DNA of 64,000 nt from Clostridium sp. AM33-3 (GCF_003480315.1 NZ_QUIV01000010.1:1-64000); one strand, 5' to 3'. Shown: positions 46,561-56,262, counted from the first letter of the stretch. The notes: generated by a model from the sequence alone, not told the origin. Program-made: numbers and translations.

Positions 46561-47964
46561 TCAGCCGCACAGATCCACAATCGCCTGCGCAAAGATCTTT
46601 GCGCTTACCAGAAGCTCGTCTACAACTGCGAACTCATCCGGTCCATGCATCTTGTTGTCAGTCTCCGGCATAGCTGCGCCGAATGCCACGCCATTTTCCA
46701 GATGATGAACATAAGTGCCGCCGCCCAGTGCCTGACACTCGCCCTTACGGCCGGTATACAGCTCGAACGCAGCCAGCAGGGTCTTTACAAAATAGGAATC
46801 TGCAGATACATGATGCGGTGGGATCAACGCCTTGTTTAACAAAGTAAGACCCTGCTCTGCCATGCGTGCTCTTACAACCTCAAGCACATTCTCATCGTTT
46901 CCGCATACCGGGATACGGCCGTCAAACTCACCATCCATGCTTGCCGCATCTACACTCAGCATGTTGAAGGAGAGGGTAAGATTTCCGGAAAGCTCATCCT
47001 CCATAGCCACACCCAGGGTCTTTCCGTTTACATCGCCATGTGGGAACAGGGATGCTGTTTTTCTGACCATGTCAACCTGCGGGCAGGATGCAAAATCCAG
47101 TTTTCCAAGGAACACCAGAAGGCCGGTCAGCGCATTATTGCCCACATCCGGAGTAGAGGCGTGAGCACCGATTCCGGTGGCGGTAATTTCAGTCACTGTT
47201 CCTTCTGCCGCAAACTCAAAGCTGATGCCGGTCTCTTCCTTTGTCTCGGCCGCAGCTTTTTCCAGTGCTGCCATCTCAAAGCCCTCTACCGCAGCCTTCG
47301 CCTTGCCAGGAACAACATTCACCTTAGTTCCTGCCTTGATAGAAACCAGTCTTGGAAGTGCATCGGATGCTTCAAATCCAGCAGTAAAATGGCCCGGGAA
47401 GCGTCCCTTTTCCGTGTTAACCAGCGGATATTCCGCATCCGGAGAAAAGGTCATCGGCGCTTCTTTTTCAATGCTGTAGTAATGGCGGATATCGCTGCTG
47501 CCGCACTCTTCATCCGTTCCCAGGATCAGGCGCACGTTTTTCTTTAACGGAATACCAAGCTCTTTGACTGCGCGCATCGCATAAAGGGCAGCCACTGCTG
47601 GTCCCTTGTCATCTGCGGTGCCGCGTCCGTACAGCTTTCCATCCTTTAATACCGGCTTGAACGGCTCGGTCACAGTCCAGCCTTCCCCGGCTGGTACAAC
47701 ATCGAGGTGTGCCAGGATATCCAGCTGATGAGGAAGCTCATTCATATCCACACAGCCTACATAGCCATCGTAATCGCAGGTCTCAAAGCCATAGCCTTCT
47801 GCCATGTCCAGTGCCATGTCCAGACACTCAGCAGTGCCAGGCCCAAACGGCATATCCTCCTCTGCCGGCATCTTCTCGCTGTTGATACGGCAGAGCTCGC
47901 AGATATCTTCCAGCATCTCGTCTTTATGCGCGTCTACCCATGCGCTGATTTTCTCTTTATACAT
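46561..47964 (-). CDS. pepV: Dipeptidase PepV (peptidase M20)
   Basis: 467-residue zinc dipeptidase. Metal-site motifs are ILAHLDVVPAGEGW (His and catalytic Asp), GRGTADDKGP (bridging Asp) and GTDEECGSSD (catalytic and zinc Glu), with MHGPDEFAVV near the C-terminus supplying the last His. It cleaves unblocked dipeptides in the cytosol. It follows yqeY by 17 bases and is the last gene of a three-gene unit. Confidence 0.92.
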   Translation of the reverse strand: MYKEKISAWVDAHKDEMLEDICELCRINSEKMPAEEDMPFGPGTAECLDMALDMAEGYGFETCDYDGYVGCVDMNELPHQLDILAHLDVVPAGEGWTVTEPFKPVLKDGKLYGRGTADDKGPAVAALYAMRAVKELGIPLKKNVRLILGTDEECGSSDIRHYYSIEKEAPMTFSPDAEYPLVNTEKGRFPGHFTAGFEASDALPRLVSIKAGTKVNVVPGKAKAAVEGFEMAALEKAAAETKEETGISFEFAAEGTVTEITATGIGAHASTPDVGNNALTGLLVFLGKLDFASCPQVDMVRKTASLFPHGDVNGKTLGVAMEDELSGNLTLSFNMLSVDAASMDGEFDGRIPVCGNDENVLEVVRARMAEQGLTLLNKALIPPHHVSADSYFVKTLLAAFELYTGRKGECQALGGGTYVHHLENGVAFGAAMPETDNKMHGPDEFAVVDELLVSAKIFAQAIVDLCG

Positions 47965-47981
47965 AACAAATTCCCCCTGAA

Positions 47982-48428
47982 TTATTTTGTCATTGCTGCC
48001 AGAGTCTGGTTTACCAGTTTGCCGTCTGCCTTACCTTTTACCTTCGGCATCAGAACCTTCATAATCTTACCCTTGTCTGCTGCAGTCGGCTTCTCAATAC
48101 CAAGCTCTGCGAGCACCCCTTTGATCACCTCGGTGATCTGCTCTACGTTCATATCTTCCGGAGCGAACTCTTTGTATACAGCAAGTCTCGCAGCGGCTTC
48201 CTCGCGGATATCGGTGCGGTCTGCCGGAGCCATGTCGTAGGTCTCCTGGGTCTGGCGGATCTCTTTCTTTACAACTGCATTTTCCTCATCCTCAGTCAGC
48301 TCTTCACGTTTGTCGATCTGCGCGTTCTTCAGTGCGGAAAGCAGCATGGACAGGGAATCTTTTCTTGCCTTGTCTTTTGCCTTCATAGCCTCTACCATTG
48401 CAGCTCTTACTACGTCAATCTTGCTCAT
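47982..48428 (-). CDS. yqeY: GatB/YqeY domain protein
   Basis: 148-residue helical protein of the YqeY family, which is related to the tRNA-binding tail of GatB. MKAKDKARKDSLSMLLSALK begins the helical core, and KGKIMKVLMPKVKGKADGKL the C-terminal small domain. Biological role is not established; a link to tRNA-dependent amidation is suggested by homology. It sits between prfC and pepV. Confidence 0.9.
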   Translation of the reverse strand: MSKIDVVRAAMVEAMKAKDKARKDSLSMLLSALKNAQIDKREELTEDEENAVVKKEIRQTQETYDMAPADRTDIREEAAARLAVYKEFAPEDMNVEQITEVIKGVLAELGIEKPTAADKGKIMKVLMPKVKGKADGKLVNQTLAAMTK

Positions 48429-48460
48429 ATCGTAACACTCCTTTTCTGTTTTATTTGCTT

Positions 48461-50053
48461 TTAGTTACGTCCGAATTCACTCAGCTTCAGTCCCGGATTA
48501 CGGTCCTCCACCATGCCAATGCTCCAGCTGTTGACAAAGATCAGCAGCGGATTGTCCTTTAAGTCCTTGATGCGCTTCATGTCGGAGGTTCCCTGGATCT
48601 TGGCTACATCCACCTCGTCCTTATTCTCGATCCAGCGGATATACTCGTATGGCAGCTTCTCCAGCTTCACCTCTACGTTGTACTCATTCTCCAGTCGGTA
48701 GGTCAGAACCTCAAACTGCAGCTCGCCGACTACGCCGACAATGATCTCTTCCATACCGGTATTGAACTCCTGGAAGATCTGGATCGCGCCCTCCTGGGCG
48801 ATCTGGCTGACACCCTTTAAGAACTGTTTGCGCTTCATGGTATCAATCTGGCGCACGCGGGCGAAATGCTCCGGAGCGAAGGTCGGGATACCCTCAAACT
48901 CAAACTTCTCGTTGGACAGGCACAGCGTATCTCCGATGGCAAAAATACCAGGATCGAATACGCCGATGATATCGCCGGCATAGGCCTCGTCCACGATCTT
49001 TCTGTCCTGCGCCATCATCTGCTGCGGCTGGGACAGACGGATCTTCTTGCCGCCCTGAACGTGGTTTACCTCCATACCGGCCTCGAACTTGCCGGATACA
49101 ATACGCATGAACGCGATACGGTCACGGTGGGCCTTGTTCATATTTGCCTGGATCTTAAAGACAAACGCGGAAAAATCATCGGTAAACGGACTGATTTCTC
49201 TTGTGATAGCCCGTCTCGGCAGTGGAGAAGTAGTCATCTTCAGGAAATGCTGCAGAAAGGTCTCTACACCAAAGTTGGTCAGAGCGGAACCGAAAAATAC
49301 CGGAGATAAATTTCCGCGGCTGACACGTTCCTGATCAAACTCATCGGCTGCACCGTCCAACAGCTCGATCTCATCTAAGAGCTGCTGATGGTAATCTGCT
49401 CCGATCACGGATTCAACATCGGTTCCCTCTACCGGGAAGGTCTGGGACGCAATCTCCTTCTGTCCTCCCATGGCAGCCGTGAAGGTCGTGATAGTCTTTT
49501 CGTGGCGGTCATACACACCCTTGAAATTCTTGCCGCAGCCGATCGGCCAGTTGATCGGACAGGTGCGGATGCCAAGCACGTTTTCGATCTCGTCCATCAG
49601 CTCAAAGGGATCTCTCGCCTCACGGTCCATCTTGTTGATGAAGGTGAAGATCGGGATGCCTCTCATGACACAGACCTTAAACAGCTTGATGGTCTGGGCC
49701 TCAACACCCTTGGATCCGTCGATGACCATGACCGCGCTGTCGGCAGCCATAAGGGTACGGTAAGTATCCTCAGAGAAGTCCTGATGTCCCGGGGTATCCA
49801 GGATGTTGATGCAGTAGTTATCATACTCAAACTGCATAACGGAAGAGGTAACGGAAATACCTCTCTCCTTCTCGATTTCCATCCAGTCGGAAACTGCATG
49901 CTTTGCAGCCTTTCTTCCCTTTACGGTACCGGCCAGGTTGATGGCACCTCCGTAAAGAAGGAATTTCTCAGTCAGGGTTGTCTTACCGGCATCTGGGTGG
50001 GAAATGATCGCAAAGGTTCTTCGTTTCTTAATTTCTTCTGTAATATTTGACAA
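48461..50053 (-). CDS. prfC: Peptide chain release factor 3
   Basis: 530-residue GTPase that removes RF1/RF2 from the ribosome after termination. G1 ISHPDAGKTT, G3 DTPGHQDF and G4 NKMDREARD are intact, and the C-terminal domain reads GVVGELQFEVLTYRLENEY. The start is TTG at 50053 (LSNITEEIKKRRTF), with GGAGG 8 bases upstream; it gives the family length of about 530. Upstream in-frame codons belong to the leader. It heads the prfC-yqeY-pepV unit. Confidence 0.94.
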   Translation of the reverse strand: MSNITEEIKKRRTFAIISHPDAGKTTLTEKFLLYGGAINLAGTVKGRKAAKHAVSDWMEIEKERGISVTSSVMQFEYDNYCINILDTPGHQDFSEDTYRTLMAADSAVMVIDGSKGVEAQTIKLFKVCVMRGIPIFTFINKMDREARDPFELMDEIENVLGIRTCPINWPIGCGKNFKGVYDRHEKTITTFTAAMGGQKEIASQTFPVEGTDVESVIGADYHQQLLDEIELLDGAADEFDQERVSRGNLSPVFFGSALTNFGVETFLQHFLKMTTSPLPRRAITREISPFTDDFSAFVFKIQANMNKAHRDRIAFMRIVSGKFEAGMEVNHVQGGKKIRLSQPQQMMAQDRKIVDEAYAGDIIGVFDPGIFAIGDTLCLSNEKFEFEGIPTFAPEHFARVRQIDTMKRKQFLKGVSQIAQEGAIQIFQEFNTGMEEIIVGVVGELQFEVLTYRLENEYNVEVKLEKLPYEYIRWIENKDEVDVAKIQGTSDMKRIKDLKDNPLLIFVNSWSIGMVEDRNPGLKLSEFGRN

Positions 50054-50160
50054 AAATAAGTCCTCCGTTCTATAGGTGAAAGCGGTCTGAATCCATCCGC
50101 TTTTTCTGTTCGTTTCAGTTAGCTGACTGCGCAGCTTCCGCGCAGTTACTCCAATCTTAC

Positions 50161-50189
50161 ATTTTATCAGACATACTGCGCTTTGACAA
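50161..50189 (-). promoter_or_regulatory. Promoter of prfC
   Basis: TTGTCA, 17 bases, TAAAAT on the minus strand, about 108 bases before the TTG start. The leader contains the hairpin ACTGCGC...GCGCAGT. Confidence 0.6.
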
Positions 50190-50239
50190 GAGTCAGAGTT
50201 GCCGGAAAACATGGCATTTTCATTGAAAAATTCCTGATT

Positions 50240-51433
50240 TTAATGCTTTCCGTCAAAGATCCGGTTCAGCAGCTCATGCGCCACCTGGTCCTTGCTCATC
50301 AGCTCCAGCTCCTCTGCGCCATCTTTTGTGATGACAGTCACAAGGTTCGTGTCCGTTCCGAATCCGGCTCCGGCTGTGCGCAGGCTGTTCGCCACGATCA
50401 TGTCCACGTTCTTTTTCGCAAGCTTTGCCCGGGAATTTTCCAGCATATTCTGAGTTTCCATGGAAAAGCCGCAAAGCACCTGTTCCTCTCTCCGGTGGGC
50501 TCCAAGCCATGCCAGAATATCATCGGTGCGTTCCAGTTCAATATTCATGTTGCCATCGCTCTTTTTCGTTTTCTCGGCTCCGACAACAGCCGGACGGTAA
50601 TCTGCCACAGCCGCTGCCTTGATAATGGCATCCTGCTCTGCGCTGACAGAAGTTACCGCGTCAAACATATCCTTCGCACTGATGACCGGCACAAGCCTCA
50701 CCCCCAGCGGCGCCTTTAAATCTACCGGTCCGCTTACCAGAGTCACCTCTGCTCCTCTTCTGGCTGCTGCCCTTGCAATGGCATAGCCCATCTTTCCGGT
50801 GGAGTGATTGGTGATATAGCGCACCGGATCAATGGCCTCCCGTGTTGGCCCGGCCGTTACCAGAACCTTCTTTCCAGCCAGATCTTTCTCACAGGCAAGT
50901 TCCTGTAAAATATACTCAAACAAAGTCTCCGGCTCCGGCATCTTTCCGGCTCCGGTATCGCCGCAGGCCAGATAGCCACTGGCCGGTTCAATCACATGCA
51001 TGCCGTATTTCCGGCAGATGTTCAGATTGTCCTGGGTGATGGGATTTTCATACATCTGGGTGTTCATGGCCGGAACGATATACTTCGGACTCCTGCAGGC
51101 CAGAAATGTGGTAGTCAGCATATCATCTGCAAGACCGTGCGCCACCTTCGCGATCACATTGGCCGTAGCCGGAGCGATCATAAAGATATCTGCCTGCTTG
51201 GCCAGAGAGACATGCTCCACCTGAAACTCAAAATTCCGGTCAAATGTATCTACCAGGCATTTTTTCCCGGTCAGAGTCTCAAAGGTGGTCGGGGTGATAA
51301 AATTCGTTGCATTCTGTGTCATGATCACCCGCACATTGGCATGCTGTTTTACCAGCATACTGGCCAGATTGGCAATTTTATAAGCAGCAATTCCGCCGGT
51401 CACACCCAATACTACGGTTTTTCCTTTTAACAT
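50240..51433 (-). CDS. coaBC: Bifunctional phosphopantothenoylcysteine decarboxylase/synthetase
   Basis: 397-residue two-domain enzyme of coenzyme A synthesis. The N-terminal flavodoxin-like CoaC half has VTGGIAAYK, the catalytic His in EHVSLAKQADIF and PAMNTQMYENP. The CoaB half has VTAGPTREAIDPVRYITNHS and GFSMETQNM, with KKNVDMIVANSL near the end. It ligates Cys to 4'-phosphopantothenate, then decarboxylates. ATG 51433 has GAGGAGG upstream. It is divergent from coaX, which acts earlier in the same pathway. Confidence 0.95.
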   Translation of the reverse strand: MLKGKTVVLGVTGGIAAYKIANLASMLVKQHANVRVIMTQNATNFITPTTFETLTGKKCLVDTFDRNFEFQVEHVSLAKQADIFMIAPATANVIAKVAHGLADDMLTTTFLACRSPKYIVPAMNTQMYENPITQDNLNICRKYGMHVIEPASGYLACGDTGAGKMPEPETLFEYILQELACEKDLAGKKVLVTAGPTREAIDPVRYITNHSTGKMGYAIARAAARRGAEVTLVSGPVDLKAPLGVRLVPVISAKDMFDAVTSVSAEQDAIIKAAAVADYRPAVVGAEKTKKSDGNMNIELERTDDILAWLGAHRREEQVLCGFSMETQNMLENSRAKLAKKNVDMIVANSLRTAGAGFGTDTNLVTVITKDGAEELELMSKDQVAHELLNRIFDGKH

Positions 51434-51474
51434 AAGAACCTCCTCGTTCTTCTTCAGATCAGTCATATTTTATG

Positions 51475-51480
51475 AGTATA
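51475..51480 (-). promoter_or_regulatory. Extended -10 promoter of coaBC
   Basis: TGCTATACT on the minus strand, 42 bases before the start; the -35 region (TTTTCC) is weak. Confidence 0.45.
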
Positions 51481-51530
51481 GCATATTTTACCGGACAGGA
51501 AAAGGGTGAAGTGGATCGCTCCTTTTTCAA

Positions 51531-51559
51531 TTGTCATTCCCTGTAAAATGTGATAGGAT
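51531..51559 (+). promoter_or_regulatory. Promoter of coaX
   Basis: TTGTCA, 17 bases, TAGGAT, ending 70 bases before the coaX start. Confidence 0.5.
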
Positions 51560-51629
51560 GTAAAATAATATACAGGCTTTTTCACCTGTGAACCACCACC
51601 ATTTATCACGAATAGAAGGAGTTTTTTCC

Positions 51630-52397
51630 ATGATTTTAGCACTGGATATGGGAAACAGCAACATCGTCATTGGCTGTATCGATTCCCAGAAAACTTATTT
51701 TGTAGAGCGTGTCACCACTGACCACGCCAAAACCGGAACCGAATATGCAATTAATATTAAAAATATTCTGGAGATCCATCAGATCAACCCTGCTGACATT
51801 GAAGGAGCTATCATGTCCTCCGTTGTTCCGCCGTTAAACGCAGCGATTTCTTCTGCTGTAAAGAAAATCCTGGGCTATCACCCGATGCTGGTAGGCGCCG
51901 GCATCAAAACCGGCATGAACATCATCATGGATAACCCGAAAACCGTCGGAAGCGATATGATCGTAGATGCCGTAGCTGCCATCAGGGAATACCCGGGTCC
52001 GATCATCATCATTGATATGGGTACCGCAACTACCATGTCCGTTGTGGATAAAAACGGCAACTATATCGGCGGCATCATCTATCCGGGTCTTCGCGTTTCC
52101 CTGGACTCCTTAAGCAGCAAGACGGCACAGCTTCCGTCCATCAGCCTGGACATTCCGAAGCGTGTCATCGGTAAAAACACCATCGACTGCATGCGCAGCG
52201 GCATCATGTACGGCAATGCCGGCATGATCGACGGCATCCTGGAGCATATGGAAGAAGAGTTGGGCGAACCGGCTACCATCATTGCTACCGGCGGTCTCTC
52301 CCGTTTCGTGGTTCCGCTCTGCAAACACAAAATCATCTATGACGATGCCCTGCTCCTGAAGGGGCTCATGATCATTTACGAAAAAAACAAGGCATAA
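51630..52397 (+). CDS. coaX: Type III pantothenate kinase
   Basis: 255-residue ASKHA-fold kinase that phosphorylates pantothenate, the first CoA step, and is insensitive to CoA feedback. LALDMGNSNIVIG is the phosphate-1 motif, IIIDMGTATTMSVV holds the catalytic Asp region, and GGIIYPGL and ATGGLSRFV follow. ATG 51630 is used: AGAAGGAG is 8 bases upstream and the protein begins MILALDMGN as in the family. Confidence 0.94.
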   Translation: MILALDMGNSNIVIGCIDSQKTYFVERVTTDHAKTGTEYAINIKNILEIHQINPADIEGAIMSSVVPPLNAAISSAVKKILGYHPMLVGAGIKTGMNIIMDNPKTVGSDMIVDAVAAIREYPGPIIIIDMGTATTMSVVDKNGNYIGGIIYPGLRVSLDSLSSKTAQLPSISLDIPKRVIGKNTIDCMRSGIMYGNAGMIDGILEHMEEELGEPATIIATGGLSRFVVPLCKHKIIYDDALLLKGLMIIYEKNKA

Positions 52398-52416
52398 TCC
52401 CTATCACTTTGCCCGC

Positions 52417-52463
52417 AAAGCAGAGCAGGAAGAACCTTAACTGTTCTTCCTGCTCTGCTTTTA
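52417..52463. terminator. Bidirectional terminator after coaX
   Basis: A perfect 19-pair stem (52417-52435 with 52443-52461, beginning AAAGCAGAGCAGG) with a seven-base loop. T-rich 3' ends occur on the plus strand, and A-rich flanks suit the convergent gene at 52461. Confidence 0.9.
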
Positions 52464-54056
52464 TTCCATGATCAATTTTTCTATTATGCAGTAGTGTTTT
52501 TTCGTCTCACGGTCATAATTGATTCCAGCCAGAAGCAGATTTCCGCGATACTCCTTCAGCGCATTTACATACTGCTTTTCTTTAATCTGTGCAATTGCCC
52601 CCTCTGCGGTCTTATCCCATTTTAATTCCACGACAATCGCAGGTTTATCCGCATATAATTTTCTCGGAATATAGCAAATATCTGCATAGCCTTTTCCTGT
52701 GGGCAGTTCGCGGATAATCGTGTAATATTCCCTTGCAAAATAAAGAGCAAGATTTATGGTACAGCTCAGAGCATTTTCATCATTGTACTGCAGAATAGAA
52801 ATTTCCTGATGTGCCTGCTCAATTCCCTGCGCCACTGTATCTGCATCCATATTCCACAATGCCTGAAGAAGTTTTCTGGACGCCTGAACTGCGTCCATAA
52901 CTTCATGCCATCCCATGGTACTGATGGCATTAATATATTCCTGAGAAACTTCTTTGTTTGGAATTGCTACCGTTTCATTCTCACTGTCATAGGTCAGATA
53001 GCCCAAATGTACCAGCAGTGTGAGGACATCATCTTTAGAAGAAAAGCTGGTCATGTCATTGGCAAATGTTCCGGTATTGATTGGGACTGTTTCTCCGGCC
53101 AGCATCTGTACCACTGCATCCTTTAATCCATCCAAATTCATTTGAATGTAAAGTTTCAAAGCTTCATAGGTTTCTGTCTGATTCCAGTAAGTTCCAAATT
53201 TGTGGCGCAGCATTGCCTCCACAACAGATTTCGGACTGTACATGGAATAGCAGATGTCACCGTCTTTGCTGTGCTGTATCAGGCCGTAACCATCATACCA
53301 GGCTCTGGCCTCTTCATAATTCATCTGGTAAGTTTCGCATAATGTCTGAACCTCATCTTCCGTAAATCCGAAATACGGGGCCATATCTCCTGGTTCTGTC
53401 ATAGAATACTCGGTAAACATATTAAGTGCAGAATGGGAACCGTATTTTTTGATCGGAAGGATTCCTGTCATGTAAGCCAGAGCCACATAGCTCTGATCCT
53501 TCAGCCAGGCTCTCAGAAAATCCAGATATTTTTTCTGAGCCTCCTCACTGTGTTTGCATTCCCGAAACAGGCAGTCCCACTCATCAATCAAAATCACAAA
53601 CGGATGTCCGGTATGAGAATAGACATCTTTCATCACCTGGATCAGGCTTTTCTCATCACGAAAACGTACCTGATGATATGCATCCAGCAGATCAAAAATC
53701 AGAAACTTCTGAATTCGCTCCAGCATTTCATCTACATTCTTCGTTCCGCTTAAAAATTCCTGCATATTCAGTTTGACAACATCGTACTGATTCAAATGTA
53801 TTCCATATGATTTCTGACTGCTGATTTCCAGATGTTCAAAAAGCGCAGAGGAATCAACACTTCTGTCATAATAAGCGGCCAGCATATCTGCTGCCACCGA
53901 CTTTCCAAATCTTCTCGGACGACTGACACAGATAAAACGCTGCATGGTATTCAGATAGCGGTTTGTCACATCAATCAGCATACTTTTATCCACAAAAATC
54001 TGCGAATTTACCGCCATTTTAAACAATGCATTTCCCGGATTCAGATAACTGCCCAT
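52461..54056 (-). CDS. AAA-ATPase-like protein with C-terminal PD-(D/E)XK nuclease-like domain
   Basis: 531-residue protein of the AAA_ATPase_like/PDDEXK_9 family, common and multi-copy in gut Firmicutes and Bacteroidetes. FVDKSMLID is the family N-terminal motif, RPRRFGKS the Walker A-like loop (about residues 45-52), and VILIDEWDCLF the Walker B. The C-terminal domain has YADICYIP and VVELKWDK, matching the D...ExK nuclease core. Molecular function is unknown. ATG 54056 has GGAGG six bases upstream. It stands alone between terminators with its own promoter. Confidence 0.85.
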   Translation of the reverse strand: MGSYLNPGNALFKMAVNSQIFVDKSMLIDVTNRYLNTMQRFICVSRPRRFGKSVAADMLAAYYDRSVDSSALFEHLEISSQKSYGIHLNQYDVVKLNMQEFLSGTKNVDEMLERIQKFLIFDLLDAYHQVRFRDEKSLIQVMKDVYSHTGHPFVILIDEWDCLFRECKHSEEAQKKYLDFLRAWLKDQSYVALAYMTGILPIKKYGSHSALNMFTEYSMTEPGDMAPYFGFTEDEVQTLCETYQMNYEEARAWYDGYGLIQHSKDGDICYSMYSPKSVVEAMLRHKFGTYWNQTETYEALKLYIQMNLDGLKDAVVQMLAGETVPINTGTFANDMTSFSSKDDVLTLLVHLGYLTYDSENETVAIPNKEVSQEYINAISTMGWHEVMDAVQASRKLLQALWNMDADTVAQGIEQAHQEISILQYNDENALSCTINLALYFAREYYTIIRELPTGKGYADICYIPRKLYADKPAIVVELKWDKTAEGAIAQIKEKQYVNALKEYRGNLLLAGINYDRETKKHYCIIEKLIME

Positions 54057-54119
54057 TCCACACCTCCCGCCTGTCCATAAACAGATGCTGATTCATTCTG
54101 ATTTCTATATATTAACCAT

Positions 54120-54148
54120 ATTATACCCCAGCAGGTTCCATATCACAA
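54120..54148 (-). promoter_or_regulatory. Promoter of the AAA-ATPase-like gene
   Basis: TTGTGA, 17 bases, TATAAT on the minus strand, about 65 bases before the start and just past the dnaJ terminator. Confidence 0.65.
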
Positions 54149-54152
54149 GGAA

Positions 54153-54202
54153 GAAAAAAGTTCTGCACTTTGAGAAATCGCTCTCATTGTGCAGAACTTT
54201 TT
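54153..54202 (-). terminator. Terminator of the dnaJ-like gene
   Basis: AAAAAGTTCTGCAC (54155-54168) pairs perfectly with GTGCAGAACTTTTT (54189-54202), with GAG/CTC pairing in the loop. The minus-strand 3' side continues TTTTTTCTTCC. Confidence 0.85.
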
Positions 54203-54211
54203 CACTTCACA

Positions 54212-55351
54212 TTAAGCAGCGTGGAACCCGCCTTTCTTTCTATCACTTGCTGCTTCAAACTCTCTCAGCTTTGCCAGTGCCTCGGCGCTTAAGCTGGTCG
54301 GCACTTCAATCTGGACGGTTACATAAAGATCACCGAAGGTCTTCGGGTCCCGCATATTGGCTACGCCTTTACCTTTCAGGCGGATCTTGGAGCCGGACTG
54401 GGTGCCCGGTTTGATGCGGCAGGATACACGGCCATTTAAGGTATTGATGATCGCTTCGCCGCCCAGTACTGCAGTAGTAAACGGAATGTTCGCTGTGGTG
54501 TAAACATCCGCGCCTTTTCTGGTAAAGCCAGGCTTCTCCGCAACATGAATACAGATCAGCAGGTCACCCGCCGGAGCACCGTTTACGCCTGCGCCGCCCT
54601 TGCCCTGCAGGCGAAGGCTCTTGCCGTCCTCCATGCCCGCCGGAATGTGCAGCTGCAGCGTCTGCTTTCGTCCGTCAGAACCAGTCAGCGTGATCATCTT
54701 ATCACAGCCAAAAGCTGCTTCATCAAAGGTAACAGTCAGGTCGGAAGTGATATCCTGACCTCGGCTCTGATATCCGGCACCGGAGGTAAAACCTTCAAAC
54801 CCGCTGCCGCCAAAACCGCTGTGGAAGCCGCTGCCCTGATAGCCACTGCCACCAAAGCCACTATGGAAACCGCTGCCCTGGGAACTGCTTCCGTAGGCAC
54901 TGGATGTTCTCCTCTTTCCGCCATGTCCTCCAAACATTCCACCGAACATGCCGCCCAGAATGTCATCCATATCTTCCGGATTTCCTTCAAAGTGGAACTC
55001 CTGGTACCCGCTGTTCGGGTCACCGGAATAACTGTGGAAGCCGCCGCTTCCACTGCCAAAACTGCCATGGAAGCCGCCAAAGCTGCCATATCCTCCGGCT
55101 GCCGCCTTCGGATCGAACCCGGCCTCAAATGCTGCCGCACCAAACCGGTCGTACAGTTTCTTTTTCTCCGGATCACTCAAGACATCATAGGCTTCATTTA
55201 TCTCTTTAAACCGCTCTGCTGCCACGGCATCGTTCGGATTGCTGTCCGGATGATACTTTTTGGCAAGTTTACGGTATGCTTTCTTAATTTCTGCTTCGCT
55301 CGCTGTTTTAGAAACACCGAGCACTTCATAAAAATCTCTCTTTGCAGCCAT
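54212..55351 (-). CDS. DnaJ/CbpA-type co-chaperone lacking the zinc finger
   Basis: 379-residue J-domain protein. The J domain (residues 5-70) has HPD at 34-36 for stimulating DnaK ATPase. A long Gly/Phe/Ser-rich region (about 75-190) follows, then two beta-sandwich substrate-binding domains (about 195-355, [36 protein letters not shown]). The CxxCxGxG zinc repeats of DnaJ are absent, so it is the type II, CbpA-like class. The G/F part holds a near-perfect tandem repeat ([12 protein letters not shown] twice). ATG 55351 is chosen; the GTG three codons before sits on the Shine-Dalgarno. Confidence 0.9.
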   Translation of the reverse strand: MAAKRDFYEVLGVSKTASEAEIKKAYRKLAKKYHPDSNPNDAVAAERFKEINEAYDVLSDPEKKKLYDRFGAAAFEAGFDPKAAAGGYGSFGGFHGSFGSGSGGFHSYSGDPNSGYQEFHFEGNPEDMDDILGGMFGGMFGGHGGKRRTSSAYGSSSQGSGFHSGFGGSGYQGSGFHSGFGGSGFEGFTSGAGYQSRGQDITSDLTVTFDEAAFGCDKMITLTGSDGRKQTLQLHIPAGMEDGKSLRLQGKGGAGVNGAPAGDLLICIHVAEKPGFTRKGADVYTTANIPFTTAVLGGEAIINTLNGRVSCRIKPGTQSGSKIRLKGKGVANMRDPKTFGDLYVTVQIEVPTSLSAEALAKLREFEAASDRKKGGFHAA

Positions 55352-55449
55352 TGTTCTCACCCTGCTTTCTAAATCGGCTGCTGCCCGTTCAATTCATATG
55401 GCAACAGCCTGTATGAGTTCATATTACAACATCATCTTGTTCTATTTGT

Positions 55450-55477
55450 ATTATAACACGCGTTTTACGAATAGCAA
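55450..55477 (-). promoter_or_regulatory. Promoter of the dnaJ-like gene
   Basis: TTGCTA, 16 bases, TATAAT on the minus strand, about 95 bases before the start. No CIRCE element is seen. Confidence 0.55.
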
Positions 55478-55560
55478 GGGGGAAGAATAAATTTAACAAA
55501 GAAAACACAATTACCATTTTTATTATAAGTCAGGTCCGGCAGAACCTAAACTGTAAAAAA

Positions 55561-56100
55561 CTAAAAATCGTACCGCACCACCTCGCAGTTCTTCACGCCA
55601 TACCCTGCAAACTCTTCATTGGTCATATCCGTAAAATAAGACTGCACGACTCTGGCAATACCATTATGCGCTACCAGGATGTAGGTCTTTTCACCGGACT
55701 GTGCCTTGATTTCATCCAGTAGATTGTAAATACGCTGAGCCAGCCGCAACATGGACTCGCCGCCCTCATAGCTGCAGACAAAGGACTGCTTAGCCACCTG
55801 AAACTCTGCTCCGTTTCTCGGTGTGGATTCCCACCTGCCAAAGTTTTGTTCCTTCAGACGCTGTTCCACCCTCGCAGGAATGCCGGTCACCTCCGAGATA
55901 TGCTTTGCCGTGTCCGCCGCCCGCATCAGGGGAGAATATAAAATCTCATCCGCATAAATATGCTCTTCCAGAATCTTTTTTCCCGTCGCAATGGCCTGCT
56001 CATGTCCCAGCTCTGTCAGGGCAATGTCTGTGGCCCCGCAGATTTTTCCTTCCACATTCCATATTGTCTGTCCGTGTCTTACAAAATATAAATGTCCCAT
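55561..56100 (-). CDS. Histidine phosphatase family protein (phosphoglycerate mutase-like)
   Basis: 179-residue protein with the catalytic LYFVRHGQT at the N-terminus, the second-half Glu region LYSPLMRAADTAKHI (the Arg-containing motif) and the late His in YILVAHNGIARVV. It acts on phosphate esters; substrates in this family range from phosphoglycerate to cobalamin-pathway intermediates, so the role is open. ATG 56100 gives the usual MGHLYFVRHG; AGGAGG is 14 bases upstream, slightly long. Confidence 0.85.
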   Translation of the reverse strand: MGHLYFVRHGQTIWNVEGKICGATDIALTELGHEQAIATGKKILEEHIYADEILYSPLMRAADTAKHISEVTGIPARVEQRLKEQNFGRWESTPRNGAEFQVAKQSFVCSYEGGESMLRLAQRIYNLLDEIKAQSGEKTYILVAHNGIARVVQSYFTDMTNEEFAGYGVKNCEVVRYDF

Positions 56101-56143
56101 GGATTTCTTTTCATCCTCCTGCAATTGCTTATGTTTCTCCCTT

Positions 56144-56172
56144 ATTTTACCCTACTTTTTTCTCATCTGCAA
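56144..56172 (-). promoter_or_regulatory. Promoter of the histidine phosphatase gene
   Basis: TTGCAG, 17 bases, TAAAAT on the minus strand, 44 bases before the start; divergent from sigG. Confidence 0.5.
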
Positions 56173-56262
56173 TTTTCTGGAAGTATAATTGTGAGCATTT
56201 CCGTAAATCATGTTCTATGTATCACATCCCGGAACATAACACAATTTGCGGAGGTAAGGAAC

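Noticed and set aside
50054..50212. N-terminal extension of release factor 3
   Set aside because: The added residues have no family support and cover the promoter-leader hairpin; the TTG at 50053 has a well-spaced GGAGG.
55352..55480. CIRCE heat-shock operator before the dnaJ-like gene
   Set aside because: The TTAGCACTC-N9-GAGTGCTAA element is absent.
56181..56210. Sigma-F/G promoter before sigG
   Set aside because: Only the GTATA half is convincing; the -10 match is too weak to list as a feature.
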